Positions 13,244-25,940 are shown, numbered from the stretch's first letter. The stretch: DNA of 64,000 nt from Ciona savignyi (GCA_000149265.1 CH002510.1:37985-101984), one strand, 5' to 3'. Notes: generated by a model from the letters alone, not told the origin. Numbers and translations: made by a program.

Positions 13244-16200
13244 CTACAAAACAACAGAATCTTTTGCAATTGCATTATTTATGTGATTTTGTAAATGTAA
13301 CCTAACATCATTTACAGTATCAACATCTTTGGAAAAATAATGTGTACAGTCTTGCCAAAGGCAGCACGATTCTAAATTTGTAAGAAAGTCTTTGGTAGCA
13401 TGGACTTCATAGAAGTGGGAGTTCATACTAAACAATCCGGTTAAAGTTTCTCCACAACCAGTCCATTTGCAATGGTATTGTTTTAGTTTGCAGTATACTT
13501 CCTCAACAGTCCAGTTTTTTTCTTCAAATATTGAGAAGTCATTTTTTTCAGAACTGTCACATAACTGTGATGGTACCACTACTTGTAAAGAGCCATTTTC
13601 ACAGCCAATAAATGCAAGGGAAAGAGTAGTACCTTGAATAATCTGGTCCCTTAGACATACAGAATGAAGATGCAGTTCAGTTGGGTTTTCATTGATAACT
13701 TTAGTTAAGCCATTCAATGGCGAATCAGTGCTTTCAAAAACACGGAAATATTTGTTTGAACAAATTGATGCAAGGGAGTTTTTATAAAGAGAAAATGATT
13801 TAACACCTCCACTGTGAAGTCCAATTATTCTGTGCAATAGCTCACCAGTGCTAATGCTATGCACCAATATTGTTCTGTCCATGGACCCACTGTAGAGTAA
13901 ATCTTGCACCAAAGTTACACAGTTGACTGTTTTTGTGTGACCTGAAAATAATCGGAGTAGCAAGCCGTCAACTGCATCTCGTACCGACACTTGACAATCG
14001 CTGGAACCACAGCATAGTACACGTCTGGCACCATCAGCACCACTTGTAATGCAGGTCACAACATGTGGAGAGTGGCAATCAAAAACATCTTCCATTTTAT
14101 GCTGCACACAATTATACACAAGAACTCTACCATCGCGTGTTCCGCAATAAAGCACAGGTTTTGAATAATGTAGACAAACTATAGAGTTGTCATAGTGAAC
14201 TAAATTTGTTGTAGTAAAACCAAAACACTTTTCTTTTTGGTAATTTATAGTGATTTTAACTTGTTGAACATTTGATTTCATTAATGTGGATGGGGCAGCA
14301 TGAAATTCAGCATATACTAAAAACACGCCATAAACATTAGTCTGCGTGGATGAGAAATCGGATTCAAACGAAATACACGATTTAACAGGAGAGTTAGGCA
14401 AATCATGCCTTGCCAAAATGTCTCCAGTTACCGCATCAACAATCATCAGAGTTTTATCCTTGGAGCAAGAAATAATTTCATTGTTTTTTGTAACAAAGAC
14501 AGATACAACCGCAGAAGTATGGTATGAATGATTTGCGTGTACGCACTGGTTTAACTCTGATAATGACATATTTACTGAACTTGATCTTATGTTAAGTTCT
14601 GGTATTTTCTTTTTGTGTTTAAAAGATGCAATTGGCTCATTAAAATTTGTTGCAGAAAGATGGCTTTTACGCTTAATGTGAGTAGTTTTTGTTAAAACAA
14701 AACTATTGTCGGAATTTTCATACCCTTCAGCAATTGGTTCCGATTTTACAAATTTGGAACATTTTTCCATATAGCCTTTCTTTGAAGTTGACGGCGGAGA
14801 AGAAAACAAGGACCTATCTGTAATGATTTTGGTATTTTCATTAGTTTTACTGTTAAGCAACACATCCGGAAGATTGTGAAAGGGTTGAGCGGTCAACTGG
14901 TTGCTGTGAATATTTTTATTTTTTAACTTTTGCCCTTGAATTTGTTGTAGATTTTGTTGCATGTTTACAATGTTGCCTTTTAACATTTTTTCCCTGCGCT
15001 TAAGGAAATCCTGTCTTGCATTATACTGCAATATAAGGGCCTGGATGTGAGTGCTTTCATTCCTTATCAAATCGAGATCATTTTGCGCATTATTGATTTG
15101 TGTGACCAACATTGTTTCTTGAGGAGACATAAATGATTTCGGTGTCAACATTTGAGCTGGCTGATTTATTTGGTTAAAACATAACAACGAAGTGCTTTTT
15201 TCATCCAAACTTACTTTTGGGTCAAGTTTAGTGGTTTCGGGGCTTGTTTGTATTGGACTGGTGAACTCAGCAAAGATATCCCTCAGTGTATCGTCTTCGA
15301 CATTCAACAGAGAAATTGGCTTGTTTGAACTACAGGAGGTGGGATCAGTTATGGAGATATCAGCCTGTATTGTATTAGACCCAGATATATTTTGACTTTG
15401 TTCATCAGGTTTTGAACTAAGTTTATGATTTGAAATTCCCAATGAACTGATCGATGCAGTCTTTACTCTTGATTGAACCCCATCAGGTTTCTCTCCATGT
15501 ACTGGTATATCTGTTATGCTTACAGGGATTGAATTGCAAAACAATGTTTCTGTAAGAATTGGTTGATTACCAGCAGATAACATATCAACATCAACAGGTT
15601 CCTCTTTTATATGACTCAAATTTATAGCAGAAATCAAAACTTTGTCTCTTGGCACATTTTTAACGAAGTTAGACTTTTCCCTAGATGATTTTGTCAGTTT
15701 TAAATATTTACTTTTTGAACGCTTTTTCATATTGCTTTCAATTTTACTTTTTACTGTGTTTTGAGTTTGTGATGCAGGGTCATTTTCACTTTTCGAAACA
15801 TCCCCACATTCAATAGCTTGTTCAAAGTTTGTCGTATTTTTCTGAATGTTATATTTTATATCATGAATATCATCCTTTGCATCATTTGAAAAATGTTGTA
15901 AAATAGCAGCTGACAGATCTTCCTCCTCTGGAAAATCAACATCACTTATTTCTGACAAAACAATTGAATGGCATGTCTCATCATTTTTTGCCAAACCAAT
16001 ACCAAACCGTGGTCCACTTGGTTTCTTAGAACCTGGTGATACAGTTAAAGTATTTCCTCCAACCATTTTCAAGTTCTTAGCCCTGTTTTTCCGAGCATTA
16101 AAGAGCTTAACAACTTCAGCATTGCGTCTTACTCTTTCCCCTTCGTCACTTGAGCTTTTGTCTGGACGGGAAATTAATCGACTTCGTGCTTTTAAAACAT

Positions 16201-17407
16201 TTGGTTTTACCACACCTTTCTTTTTTTCTAATTTTTGTAGAGTGATAGTTGATAAGACAACACCAGATTTAGATTCCAAATAATTTTCAGCATTACATGT
16301 GCTAGAAGATGGCTTTTTCAAAGCAGTAGATAGATTTATAATTGTTTCGCTAGTACGAGGTAAATTCGTCTCCATTGTGGTAGATAATGTACAGGATTTG
16401 TTTACATTATCAACTACTTTGCACGTCCTTTTAACTTCGCATTTTAAATCACTGATAGTAGGCTCTGATTGTGTATGGTCCATAGATGAAGCCTGGTTTT
16501 TAGACTCAGTTAATTTGTCACTTGAAAGTTTGTTTTCAATTCCTTTTTTTGATGACACTTCTGTGATTTGGTTCATGGAGTAGACACAATTTGTTAAAGT
16601 AGTAGGAGCACTACTCTTCGAAAAACATGATCTTTTATTATCGAATGATTTATTTAATCTATTCCACTTGTATTTGCTTCTTTCTTGTAAGGAGTTGTTT
16701 CCATTAAAAGACTGGCGTTCTGGGATTCGAGGAAGGAAATACTTATTATCTCCAGGACCATAACTTCCAGAAACATTACGAAACAATCTTTCTTCAGGAA
16801 AAGTTGAAGCCTGATTTTTGTGATTAAAACATGTTCTTTTTATTAATCCTGAAAATCCAATAGAAGGATCGGTATTAACATACTGGCCATTGTTATCATC
16901 ACATCTGTTCGGGTTATACTCGGAAAAATGTTTAGATAACTGTTTTGATACATCATGCCAATTTTTCATAACACTTCCACTAAAATTCAATTTACCGCTT
17001 GATTTGACTGGCGTATTAAATTTCCGTTTTATTGCAGTTGTTTTTTTTACTTGTTTCAACGGTTTGCACAGAAACAAATTCCTGTACTTTTCTAAATTAC
17101 AAAGTGAATTACCAGCGTTTTCCGTATTTTCCAACTGCTTTGTTCGCTTGGTGTGATTGTTTTTATGTGATTCACTTTGCAAATGTTTTACAAAAGCAGC
17201 AAGTCCTTGACATTTATAAGAACAGAGAATGCATGCATGTCCATACTTGGCACCAAACTTAGCAGCAAGTGATCGGTGATGAAGAAGAGAGAAAAGGTGT
17301 TCTTCTAGTTTTACCTCGGTTGCAAATTTAGCTTCACATAAGCAGCAATAAGTGTACTTCTTCTTTCGACTCATTGTCAGCCGATTTATTGATTTAAACC
17401 TAACCAC
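13244..17407 (-). CDS. ZNF106: ZNF106-like zinc finger and WD40 protein, single exon
   Basis: This is one uninterrupted frame of 1387 codons. Residue 12 is a second methionine (MSRKKKYTY, genomic 17374) that directly precedes the first zinc finger and may be the real start. Near the N-terminus are two C2H2-type fingers: C21/C24/H37/H43 and C59/C62/H75/H81. A long low-complexity middle is rich in Ser, Lys and Asn. Around residues 795-850 is a probable coiled coil (RREKMLKGNIVNMQQNLQQ). Residues about 960-1300 are WD40 repeats, for example LLLRLFSGHTKTVNCVTLVQ and LYSGSMDRTILVHSI. Two more CCHH-type fingers close the protein. Vertebrate ZNF106 has this same architecture and has been linked to RNA binding and neuromuscular maintenance; that role here is inference. 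It is shorter than human ZNF106 (about 1880 residues). Being intronless over 4 kb is unusual beside its neighbours. Confidence 0.85.
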   Translation of the reverse strand: MVRFKSINRLTMSRKKKYTYCCLCEAKFATEVKLEEHLFSLLHHRSLAAKFGAKYGHACILCSYKCQGLAAFVKHLQSESHKNNHTKRTKQLENTENAGNSLCNLEKYRNLFLCKPLKQVKKTTAIKRKFNTPVKSSGKLNFSGSVMKNWHDVSKQLSKHFSEYNPNRCDDNNGQYVNTDPSIGFSGLIKRTCFNHKNQASTFPEERLFRNVSGSYGPGDNKYFLPRIPERQSFNGNNSLQERSKYKWNRLNKSFDNKRSCFSKSSAPTTLTNCVYSMNQITEVSSKKGIENKLSSDKLTESKNQASSMDHTQSEPTISDLKCEVKRTCKVVDNVNKSCTLSTTMETNLPRTSETIINLSTALKKPSSSTCNAENYLESKSGVVLSTITLQKLEKKKGVVKPNVLKARSRLISRPDKSSSDEGERVRRNAEVVKLFNARKNRAKNLKMVGGNTLTVSPGSKKPSGPRFGIGLAKNDETCHSIVLSEISDVDFPEEEDLSAAILQHFSNDAKDDIHDIKYNIQKNTTNFEQAIECGDVSKSENDPASQTQNTVKSKIESNMKKRSKSKYLKLTKSSREKSNFVKNVPRDKVLISAINLSHIKEEPVDVDMLSAGNQPILTETLFCNSIPVSITDIPVHGEKPDGVQSRVKTASISSLGISNHKLSSKPDEQSQNISGSNTIQADISITDPTSCSSNKPISLLNVEDDTLRDIFAEFTSPIQTSPETTKLDPKVSLDEKSTSLLCFNQINQPAQMLTPKSFMSPQETMLVTQINNAQNDLDLIRNESTHIQALILQYNARQDFLKRREKMLKGNIVNMQQNLQQIQGQKLKNKNIHSNQLTAQPFHNLPDVLLNSKTNENTKIITDRSLFSSPPSTSKKGYMEKCSKFVKSEPIAEGYENSDNSFVLTKTTHIKRKSHLSATNFNEPIASFKHKKKIPELNIRSSSVNMSLSELNQCVHANHSYHTSAVVSVFVTKNNEIISCSKDKTLMIVDAVTGDILARHDLPNSPVKSCISFESDFSSTQTNVYGVFLVYAEFHAAPSTLMKSNVQQVKITINYQKEKCFGFTTTNLVHYDNSIVCLHYSKPVLYCGTRDGRVLVYNCVQHKMEDVFDCHSPHVVTCITSGADGARRVLCCGSSDCQVSVRDAVDGLLLRLFSGHTKTVNCVTLVQDLLYSGSMDRTILVHSISTGELLHRIIGLHSGGVKSFSLYKNSLASICSNKYFRVFESTDSPLNGLTKVINENPTELHLHSVCLRDQIIQGTTLSLAFIGCENGSLQVVVPSQLCDSSEKNDFSIFEEKNWTVEEVYCKLKQYHCKWTGCGETLTGLFSMNSHFYEVHATKDFLTNLESCCLWQDCTHYFSKDVDTVNDVRLHLQNHINNAIAKDSVVL

Positions 17408-18110
17408 AAGCTAGGATGCTAGTACTATAATAAGATTGTATTAAGTACTGGTATCAAAGTGATAGTCTAAGCTGAATATAAAAGAAATCAAATTTAAACT
17501 ACAAAAGTTAAAAAACATTTAAGAAATTATACACTTATTGAGTTGTATCACACTATATTAGATAAGATATATTTTTAAAGATAGGTTAGCTATTCTTATC
17601 ACATAATCGAAAGGAGATATATTCTGTATTACAATGGTAAATCCTATTATAGTGTCAATACACACAAAAGAAATATCATTGAACTTTAGCTTAAAAAATA
17701 TAAAGTAATCTATAAAACATAAAAATCGAAAAAATAATACATATACTAAACCAGTATACCTAAACACTAAACAGCATCACTACACTACCGATATAACAAA
17801 CATCGAATCTACGATATAGGTTATCTCTCAAAAGGACGAAGACAGGCTAGTCCACTCACACAGGCCACACTAATAAAACATAGTGATCTGTTATTAATAA
17901 ACGCTGGCGCGTCTTAAAAAAATAGTGGCTTCACCTGAAAAAATACTGGCCTGCTTCAAAAAATCAGTGGCCTGTGATTGTTTTTAATCAAGTTGTCTAT
18001 AATATATATTTATGGCATTTGGGGACCAAACTATTAAAGCTAATAGTGGAATTTCAATGTTTTTTTTAAACATGTACAATTAACCGAATTTATTTACTAT
18101 ATTTATTTAT
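17408..18110. other. Upstream region of ZNF106
   Basis: This AT-rich spacer should contain the ZNF106 promoter. At 17920-17985 a short imperfect direct repeat is visible (TAGTGGCTTCACCTGAAAAA, ACTGGCCTGCTTCAAAAA, CAGTGGCCTGTG). No gene is seen. Confidence 0.4.
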
Positions 18111-18111
18111 T

Positions 18112-18222
18112 TTTTATCGGGTTTAGTTTCGAACCCATAACAGGTTCATTGCTAAGACCGTTTTTGTTATGAAAGTCGTTATATGTATCGGTCGCGTTAA
18201 CCATTCAGCCACACGACCATAC
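18112..18222 (-). repeat. tRNA-derived SINE, family 2
   Basis: Read on the minus strand it starts with a tRNA box-A-like GTGGCTGAATGGTTAACGCG and further on has a box-B-like GGGTTCGAAAC. A diverged relative sits at 46880-46978 in an NSF intron. No folded tRNA can be made, so it is a SINE-like relic rather than a tRNA gene. Confidence 0.5.
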
Positions 18223-19815
18223 ACGGTATATATTGTTCACCTCTCCACCTTGAGCTAGCTCATAGTTCATTATGACTCCGATGCAACTCGCAATCCAACT
18301 AACAGATGGTCCTTTTATTCCTAATTACTTGCGACCATGAAAAAACACGTAGATGATAATTAATTCAGTAGGCTATATACGGATACGTCAGTGGCCTTAA
18401 TGCCGTGCGCTAGAATTAAAGCCACTTGTCAATTGCTTTAGTGAAATGAAGCTAAATTTCAAAACAGATCGATTTGGTTTTGTTGGCTTCGGCTAGTTCC
18501 CCTGGGTTTAGTACATAAGTTTCGGTTTTTTTTTTTATATCTGGGTCATGTTATCTAACAATTCTTAAAATTGTTATCCGATTTGACAAAACCTTGTTCG
18601 AGATGTCGGGGCGATATGGCCTGCCTTGTCATAATCATGATTTAAAAGCAAATCCTTTTTGGGGTATTTCTTTAGGTATTTTATTTTTTTTCTCATTGGT
18701 ACAGCCGCGGCTACCGCACTAACATTCACCAAATCTGATCAAAATTGGAACACTGTTCTAACGCTATGCTCAAAAGAAGCTATTTTTTAGAAGCAATACC
18801 GTTTTGGTTTTTAACGTGACAGGAGAATCCACTCGATTTTATTTTTTAAAATATTTGTTTCTCCATATCTAAACCATGTTGGCTAACAAATGACCAAGTT
18901 TCAATACGATTTCATTATTCCTCCTGATAGATGTCGTAACGACATGCCATGGCAATCAAACCTTTGGCGAAAAAAAAGAAAAAAGAGAAAAAAAACGGAC
19001 AAAAACTATATGGGTCCTATTTTTCCAAATGGTACCCATATATATACTTTAATCAAGTTGTATATTTTTTAATTGATGGCATTTTTTCTTTGTTTTGACT
19101 GTTGTTTTTTTGTGTATCAACAAGTTTCAGAAAACTTGAATATCAGTTTTGATGTGCAAATCCAAAACCTCGGTAGTGCTGCATGCAGAAACAAATTTAA
19201 TACACTTGTATAAGATATAAAAAGAGATTAGTTAACCAGAGAACCTTCGCTGATTCTCTTTTAATCGTGGTGAAACATTAACTAAACAGTCGCAGCCCTG
19301 TGAATGTATAACCAAAGGAATCACTGTTGTTTTAAAGTTATAGTGATAGTGCACGATCTCGTGCGAATTGTTATCCGATTGTTTTGCAACAATTACCATG
19401 TGGTCATTTTTGCTAAAAAAACAGTTTTTATAGCAGCAAATGCAAATATTGCATTATGTTACACATGAAAATAATAATTTGCAAAGACTTCAGTATTTCT
19501 AAACAAATAAAAATTAGTAACCACGTTTCTTTTTTTATCTTACTTCTACCTAATATTTCATTATAGGCCTATAGCTACTTCACGGATAAAACTTATTTGT
19601 AAATTGAACGAATAACGAGTTGCTATAAAAACCGCTGGTCGGGAAATCGGTCTGTAACGTATTGTGTGCACTGAAAGATCAAAACCCATGAAAAAAACAA
19701 ACTGTGTTTGCTCTTTTACTTCGTTCGACGGCTTGACTGCATTTTTATAGTGTGTACATAGCTTTAGTGCAGAGTTGATGTAGGTGTAAGGTCGAAATTC
19801 ATTATACCGTCACAT
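18223..19815. other. Intergenic region upstream of synthetase copy A
   Basis: AT-rich spacer with homopolymer runs. I see no conserved coding frame or RNA gene. The promoter of synthetase copy A is expected near its 3' end. Confidence 0.4.
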
Positions 19816-19821
19816 ATGGAA

Positions 19822-22800
19822 ATGGTTCTGACAAGTGCAAAACTATTGCCTTTGCCTAAACGAAGTTTTAGCAACTACTATCTCCCCATTTTAAAAGGCT
19901 ATGGCGACAAAGTGGCATTGGTAAGTCAGTCTAAAACTGTTTTGTGATACATCCCTAAGTAAGCTTATTTCCGCCACGACAGCAGGTTTTCCGCATTTTA
20001 TGCATTTTGTGGAAGATAATCTTAAGTGTCTCGATATCTAAGAACTTTAAATAACAATTGACTTCATATTTTAAAATAATGAAAAAAAGTTTTAAATAAT
20101 AAAACTGAAATATACATCAAATAAAATATGCAAATTTACCACGAAAAGCTCACAATAAATATAAAACAATTATTAAAATGCTCCGTTGCTAAGTTTTTAA
20201 TATCACTGGTCACTTAAAATCGGTATAAACGGAAAGCAAATTTTAATATAAACAAACATGGCTTTAATACCAATCTTCAATCGTATTTTCATAAATCCAG
20301 ATAAACTCAACGACACGCAAAAATGAAGGACAAAATATTTAATCAAATCAAACTTTTACAGGTATTATCTATTGTGAAATAAATATGTAGTGGTATATGT
20401 AATCGTATTTCATTTAAATTAATTCCTGTTATCCTTATCAAAAACGTAATTGTGTTTTTACGTCCAATGTCAAAACAAAAATTCAATTGTGTTAACAATG
20501 TAGACATGACGGCATTTTCGTTGTGTAACTTTTTAACTAAGTTCTGTTCCCTGTCCTATGTATAAGGAGTTGCAAAAGGCTTTAAAAATTTCCTTTTATT
20601 TAACCTTTGAAATTACGATTATATTTCTTCTAGAAACTGCTTTGCAGTTTGGTAAAAATATAGGTCATAAAGTCATAATCGGAAAAAAATAAAGGAATTA
20701 ATGAAGTCGATCATAATCCCAGACTTCATTCACATGCAATATATATAACAACAAAGACGATAAATCTTACTAATTTAAACCCTTCCCTAAACATTAATCT
20801 CACCACAGAACTAACCCCCTCTCCAACCCCATGTTTAAAACTAACTCTAAGGTCATAATGTTCATTTTAGTGTGCCGTTTCTCTCATTTTAGTTTTAACC
20901 GCTGGGTGGGATACAAGCGACTAGCAATCTGCTAGTTTGGGGTTCTCTAACTTTAAGGTGACAGTCGAGTAAACGGAGCTGTTCGCTTCACCGATTTGTC
21001 TTCTAAAAACTCGGGTATTAACGGCGCTGTTCGCTAAACTCACAATACCGATATTCGTATATACACAATACGCTTATGCAACATGTTCCATTTTGTTTTC
21101 TCAATAAAATTAATGCTGAACCAGCTCTTAACTGTTGGCATGGATTTTAGCCATGTCTTTTTATTAAATCTTTTGCATTTATTTCATAAGGTAAACTCTA
21201 ATCATGGAGCTTTTTATACTTTCAACCAAGTCCACGATATCACCATCATACTGGCGAACAGTTTAACCAAGATGGATTTGTGCAAGGGTGATGTTATCGC
21301 TATGTGTTGTGCGAATTGCTTGGAGCAGCCTATGCTAATTCTTGCAGCTGCTGAGCTCGGTTTGCAAGTTACCACTTGTAATCCTAGATACACACGAGGT
21401 AAATAGTGTTGGGTATGCCCTTCATCATTTACACCAATGTCGCAGAAAATTATTAAATGTTCGTTTTGTTTCTTTGCAAGCATAGACGAAATGATTTCGC
21501 AGTTTGTTATGCTGCAACCTGTTCTCGTGATTACTGATCGTGACTGTGTGAAAAAACTAGAGCTTGTCTCAAAAGCTATAACTTCAATTAAGGTAAAGCT
21601 TACCTATACGCAAATTAATTTATACATGGCCTTTATGCCGTATATCTAACAGAAAATAGTAACACTTGACAAACACCAGAAGTATATTTGTTTGAGGGAT
21701 CTAATCAATGAAGACACACGAAATAAGAGAGGTAGTTAGAAAAAGACACTCTGGAAAAATAAAAAAAATCTGCAAATATATTTTAGAGTACCAACCAGTT
21801 ACGTCATGGTATGATGTGAATGAAGCACCATTTTTGCTTCCTTTCTCAAGTGGAACAACTGGAAAACCAAAGGTAGTTTTGCATACACAAGCTACATTTA
21901 CCGCAACCATTCTGCTGTGGTCGTAAGTAAATTGTGTTTTGTTTAAAAAATCAAGTTAGAGAAATAAAGATTACTTTCAGAGATAATATTTGTCTACCCC
22001 CAAAGACGATTCTTTATTGTGTTTTACCAATGTTTCACGCATTTGGTATAATCACAGCATTGAGTACAATCAGTCAAGGAAGCACTTTGGTAATTGGAAC
22101 TCAATTTACTGTACCGGAAAGTCTAGCTACCATAGAAAAAAACAAGGTAGGCAAAAACATAGCACGAGGGGTTGGCTGCTTTTATGGTTCATTGAAAGTT
22201 TGTTAACCTGTCTAGAGAAAGGTTACGAGGGTGCCAGACACTATTTGCTTGTATGTTACGTTGCGGGCATTGCTGTAACTGAGTGAATTATTGGAGTTTG
22301 CAATATTGAAGGTTTATCGCATATAAAACAGTAAGGCTGTATTAGGCTACGTCAACTTCTACATACTAATTTTCGAATTTAATAATGCATATGATCCGAT
22401 CGGATGGGTCGGGGGAATTATGTATATCTGTTTGGTTTCCATAAGTTTTGTTGAAAAAATACATGTGAAATATTAATTCTGGCCCTTCTGAAAGAAACAA
22501 AAACCTTAGCAGTACCGGTAAACCGAAAGAGCACAGATTGGGCCCCACCATGGAAAAAAGACATATCGAGTGGCTCATGAAAAAATACAATAAATGTTTT
22601 TGCATGCGCTTGATAGACGACCGACTTCCATGCCAATAAAAACCCAAAATACTGATCTTAACATGTTTAGATCACGCATTTTCCTGTTGTACCGCCCATG
22701 CTGCTGGCCTATCACAAAAACAAACTATTAGATGACTACGATTTATCAACATTGAAATGTATATATTTCTCTGCGGCTCCATTGGTGAAAAATGTCGCAG

Positions 22801-24134
22801 TTTGGATCAGAAAAAGACTGAACGTTAACCTCAATCAAGGTTGGTGACCTTTTGTAATAGTGATGTTTTTTTTTATAATTAACACTGTTAAGTGTTATAC
22901 AATATAAACTCACATGTAAAGCATTTGGTTTAATACACCAAAAAGTTTATATTGCATTCTTCAGTTTACGGTATGACCGAAGTAGCACCAGTAGCGGGCT
23001 GTCTTGAACCGGAGTGTCCGATAGATTCAGTTGGTCGCATTGGGACCAACTTGCAATTAAAAGTATTGGTTTATTGCAATAAAATTTATATTTTTAAAAA
23101 GATACTTTGGCAGGTTGTCGACATAAAAAGTGGCAAGGAATTGGGACCAAATAAAAACGGAGAATTTCGTTTAAAAGGACCGCAAGTATGGGCGTTTATA
23201 CCACTATGTGGTTTTGCCTTCCTCGGTAATGTTGGAAGTTATCCAGCTTCTTGTGAGCGTGTTCCGTATGCTAAATACTTTTTATAAAATATGAGTTCAT
23301 ATGTGTATGTAAAACTATAAGGTGCCATATGCGATACAGAGCGAACATTTATCCAGGTTTGCAAAGGATATTACTGGAATGACGGCTTTGATGCGGAAGG
23401 TTGGTTTCGAACGGGCGATATCGGTTATTACGATGATCGTGGATATATCTATATAAAATCTAGATTAAAGGAGCTCATAAAGTATAAAGGATTTCAGGTG
23501 TGCCAAATGACGACCGTTATTATACACTATAAGCATTACATGCGTTTGTGCTTAAGGTTTCGCCGTCTGAGTTGGAGGAAGTAATCTTTGGAAATCCAAA
23601 AGTTTCCGATGTTGGTGTGATAGGAGTGCCAGATTTGGAGGCAGGAGAGGTGCCGAAAGCTTTCATAGTCAAGAAGGATGATAGTTTGACAGCTCAAGAA
23701 ATACATGAACTCTTGAAAGGTAATACGCATGTTGCTTTGAAAATAAAAAAATCCGTCTCAAAAATCAATATTTTTTACCACGACTATAGGTTATAGATGG
23801 CCGTACTATCAGGCTTTTTAGGTTAGGATAATATTTTTCAAGATTGTAAGGATAAAATAAGGTAGTTATTCGTCATTACTAATTTAGCTTCGGTTCTAAG
23901 TCGGATTGCCGAACCTATACTATGTTGATGATATTTATGTTTGATTATAATATTTTAAACTAGCGAGTAAATGGGAGTTCTTAATTAAACAATTAAAAGC
24001 ATCATTTATGAACAGGTCGACTATCAACGTACAAGTTTCTACGAGGTGGAATAGTCTTCTGCGAGCAGATTCCTAAATCTTCTAGTGGCAAAATACTGAG
24101 GAACAAACTAAAGAAAATAAACTCAAAGCTATAA
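19822..24134 (+). CDS. Acyl-CoA synthetase (luciferase/4CL-like), copy A, intact, 12 exons
   Basis: This is an adenylate-forming ligase that makes an acyl-AMP and then usually a CoA thioester; its acid substrate is unknown. Exons: 19822-19920, 21191-21398, 21486-21592, 21653-21731, 21787-21922, 21981-22146, 22671-22839, 22965-23062, 23114-23185, 23357-23497, 23557-23719, 24016-24134. They sum to 1557 bases with all phases agreeing, giving 518 residues. Family motifs appear in order: [12 protein letters not shown] (ATP-binding loop), [40 protein letters not shown] (hinge), and PKSSGKILR with the catalytic lysine. The C-terminus is SKL, a type 1 peroxisomal signal that firefly luciferase also carries. 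An ATG at 19816 is in frame, but copies B and C share only the 19822 start. It is the first of three tandem copies. Confidence 0.9.
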
Positions 24135-24985
24135 ACAAGGCTTGTAATAGCTAGCGTTGTTCAATCAGGTCTCCGTCTTAGAATCTTAAATCAAACTAGA
24201 ACGTGTTATATACACAGAAATTTGCTTACTTCGTTACGCAACCATACTTAATATGTTTTATACCAAGTGTACCGGTTGTTTATAAATGAAGAGCAACAAT
24301 AATAAGCTGCAACATTACTCACATATTATTAATTTTCTTGTTATTTGTATTGTTTAAACGTCGTTTTTAGGGAAAGCACTCTAATTGGTTAAAAAGTATC
24401 CTGATATAATTCAAGTAGACCGCGTTTAAAAAGTTTGTACGCGTTAATATCTAAATTTGAAAAAGAAGTTAAAGAGTAAATGAGGCATTTTCGAATCGTT
24501 AACGAAAATAGCATATTATGGCTATTAAGCAGTCAATTCTTTTATAATGTCTTTACAGCAGTAAGATATCAGTTATCCCCTGATACACGAATAAAATTAT
24601 ACAGTGACTATTCCTTATGAAATATTTTTTTTTAATTTTAAACTGTTTTTTTTGTTTCGTTACTTTCAATTTTAAATAATAAGTTTAAATGTTTAAAGCT
24701 TATTAATACCTAATATCCTCACAAAATCAGACTCAAAAGTCCAGTGAAAGAAGCTTTAAAGTTTCCTGAAAAAATGTATATATTGATATGGGGTTGCACT
24801 GGACACTTAAAAGTTACATAATGGCTGGCATAACAAGAATCGAGAGTCATCGAGAGAATTTTTTTCGGCAGTTTACCTGTGTAAAATATATACTCATACC
24901 GGAAATTAATGGTTTTGCATTTGGCAACTTTCAGCCAACAACCGGATTTCGACAACTACTCTGCGTTCAACCATCTGCATGATTT
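24135..24985. other. Spacer downstream of copy A
   Basis: AT-rich 3' flank of copy A, partly alignable with the 3' flanks of copies B and C (CGAGCCGTGTGCAA-type segment, then ATTTCTTGTTATT). No gene is seen. Confidence 0.4.
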
Positions 24986-25545
24986 AGATCCATATGTACA
25001 TTTTTCCACTGAGATACGTCATTAAGTCGTTCGATTTCAGCAATTCTATTAGGAACAAATACAGGGAAACGTTTTCTTACATTGTAGATACTTTGTAGAA
25101 CATCGTTCGAATGATCCAAGAAGCTAGAACTTAAAATGGGGAAACTTTTTTCTCATTGATTGGTCAAGTCTCACCAGAAACGCCGCGGTGTGTTGGAAGC
25201 AAGTGATCATCATTTAAGTTGGCGCAAAGCGAGACTTATGAATCAGAAATTATATGTCTTTAGCTTTCTGTTTTCACAATGGAACAGTCCATAAGTCAGC
25301 TTGGACGCTTCGGGGATGTGGTGCATTTCTCATTAACAATCATCGTAAACGTGATGTAATTGAGTAAGAGAACACAGCATCTTCTGACGATATGCTTTTT
25401 TTTCTAGAGATTCCATCATCCCATTACAGTAACTAAGCACAGGCATTGCAGTAGAAGTTTAGCTTTAAGGATCACAGGAGCGACGAATCCAAGAGGGTCA
25501 AACAAGGAAATAATAGTAGATAGGATGTCTCTCAATTAAGGGGCT
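24986..25545 (-). mobile_element. BEL/Pao-type LTR retroelement fossil (pol fragment)
   Basis: Read on the minus strand, the region encodes a segment with the BEL/Pao signature between reverse transcriptase and RNase H (DPLGFVAPVILKAKLLLQ). It is a broken, truncated internal fragment with several interruptions. No LTRs or target duplications were found, so it is old. It lies between synthetase copies A and B. Confidence 0.62.
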
Positions 25546-25940
25546 TCAGTAGTAGGTCCACATTTAAATCCAGTGCTCGAAAAACTTGCCCATTAACGTA
25601 GTTATCATTTTTCTGAGTCTTAATTGCGCGTCTTAAATAACATAAAACATCAATTTTTATCTTTTTATGATTGATTTTAATTAGTAGAAACCAACGTGGA
25701 TACTTTTTTAGAAAACATGGAAACAATTATACTTTATTTAGAAAACATGGATAATAAGTTTGTATTGGTAACTAGATAACCTATTAGTTTCTGCTTGCAG
25801 AAACAAACGCTATGCCCTTCGTATATGATACAACATGGAGGGTTAGGTAATGATGTCACCCGGTCGTTATATTTAAAAAATATATTCACCAAGCTTGGAT
25901 TGATAACTAGTGAACTTATTAGTTGTACATTTTGTATGAT
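25546..25940. other. Unassigned spacer
   Basis: AT-rich sequence containing a short internal direct repeat (TACTTTATTTAGAAAACATGG and GAAAACATGGA within 25700-25750). No recognised protein or RNA feature. Confidence 0.35.

Noticed and set aside
21214-21483. 89-codon minus-strand frame repeated in all three synthetase copies
   Set aside because: It is the shadow of exon 2 on the opposite strand and recurs only because the genes are duplicated.
19822-24134. A true luciferase
   Set aside because: Sequence alone cannot separate luciferases from ordinary acyl-CoA synthetases, so only the enzyme family is called.
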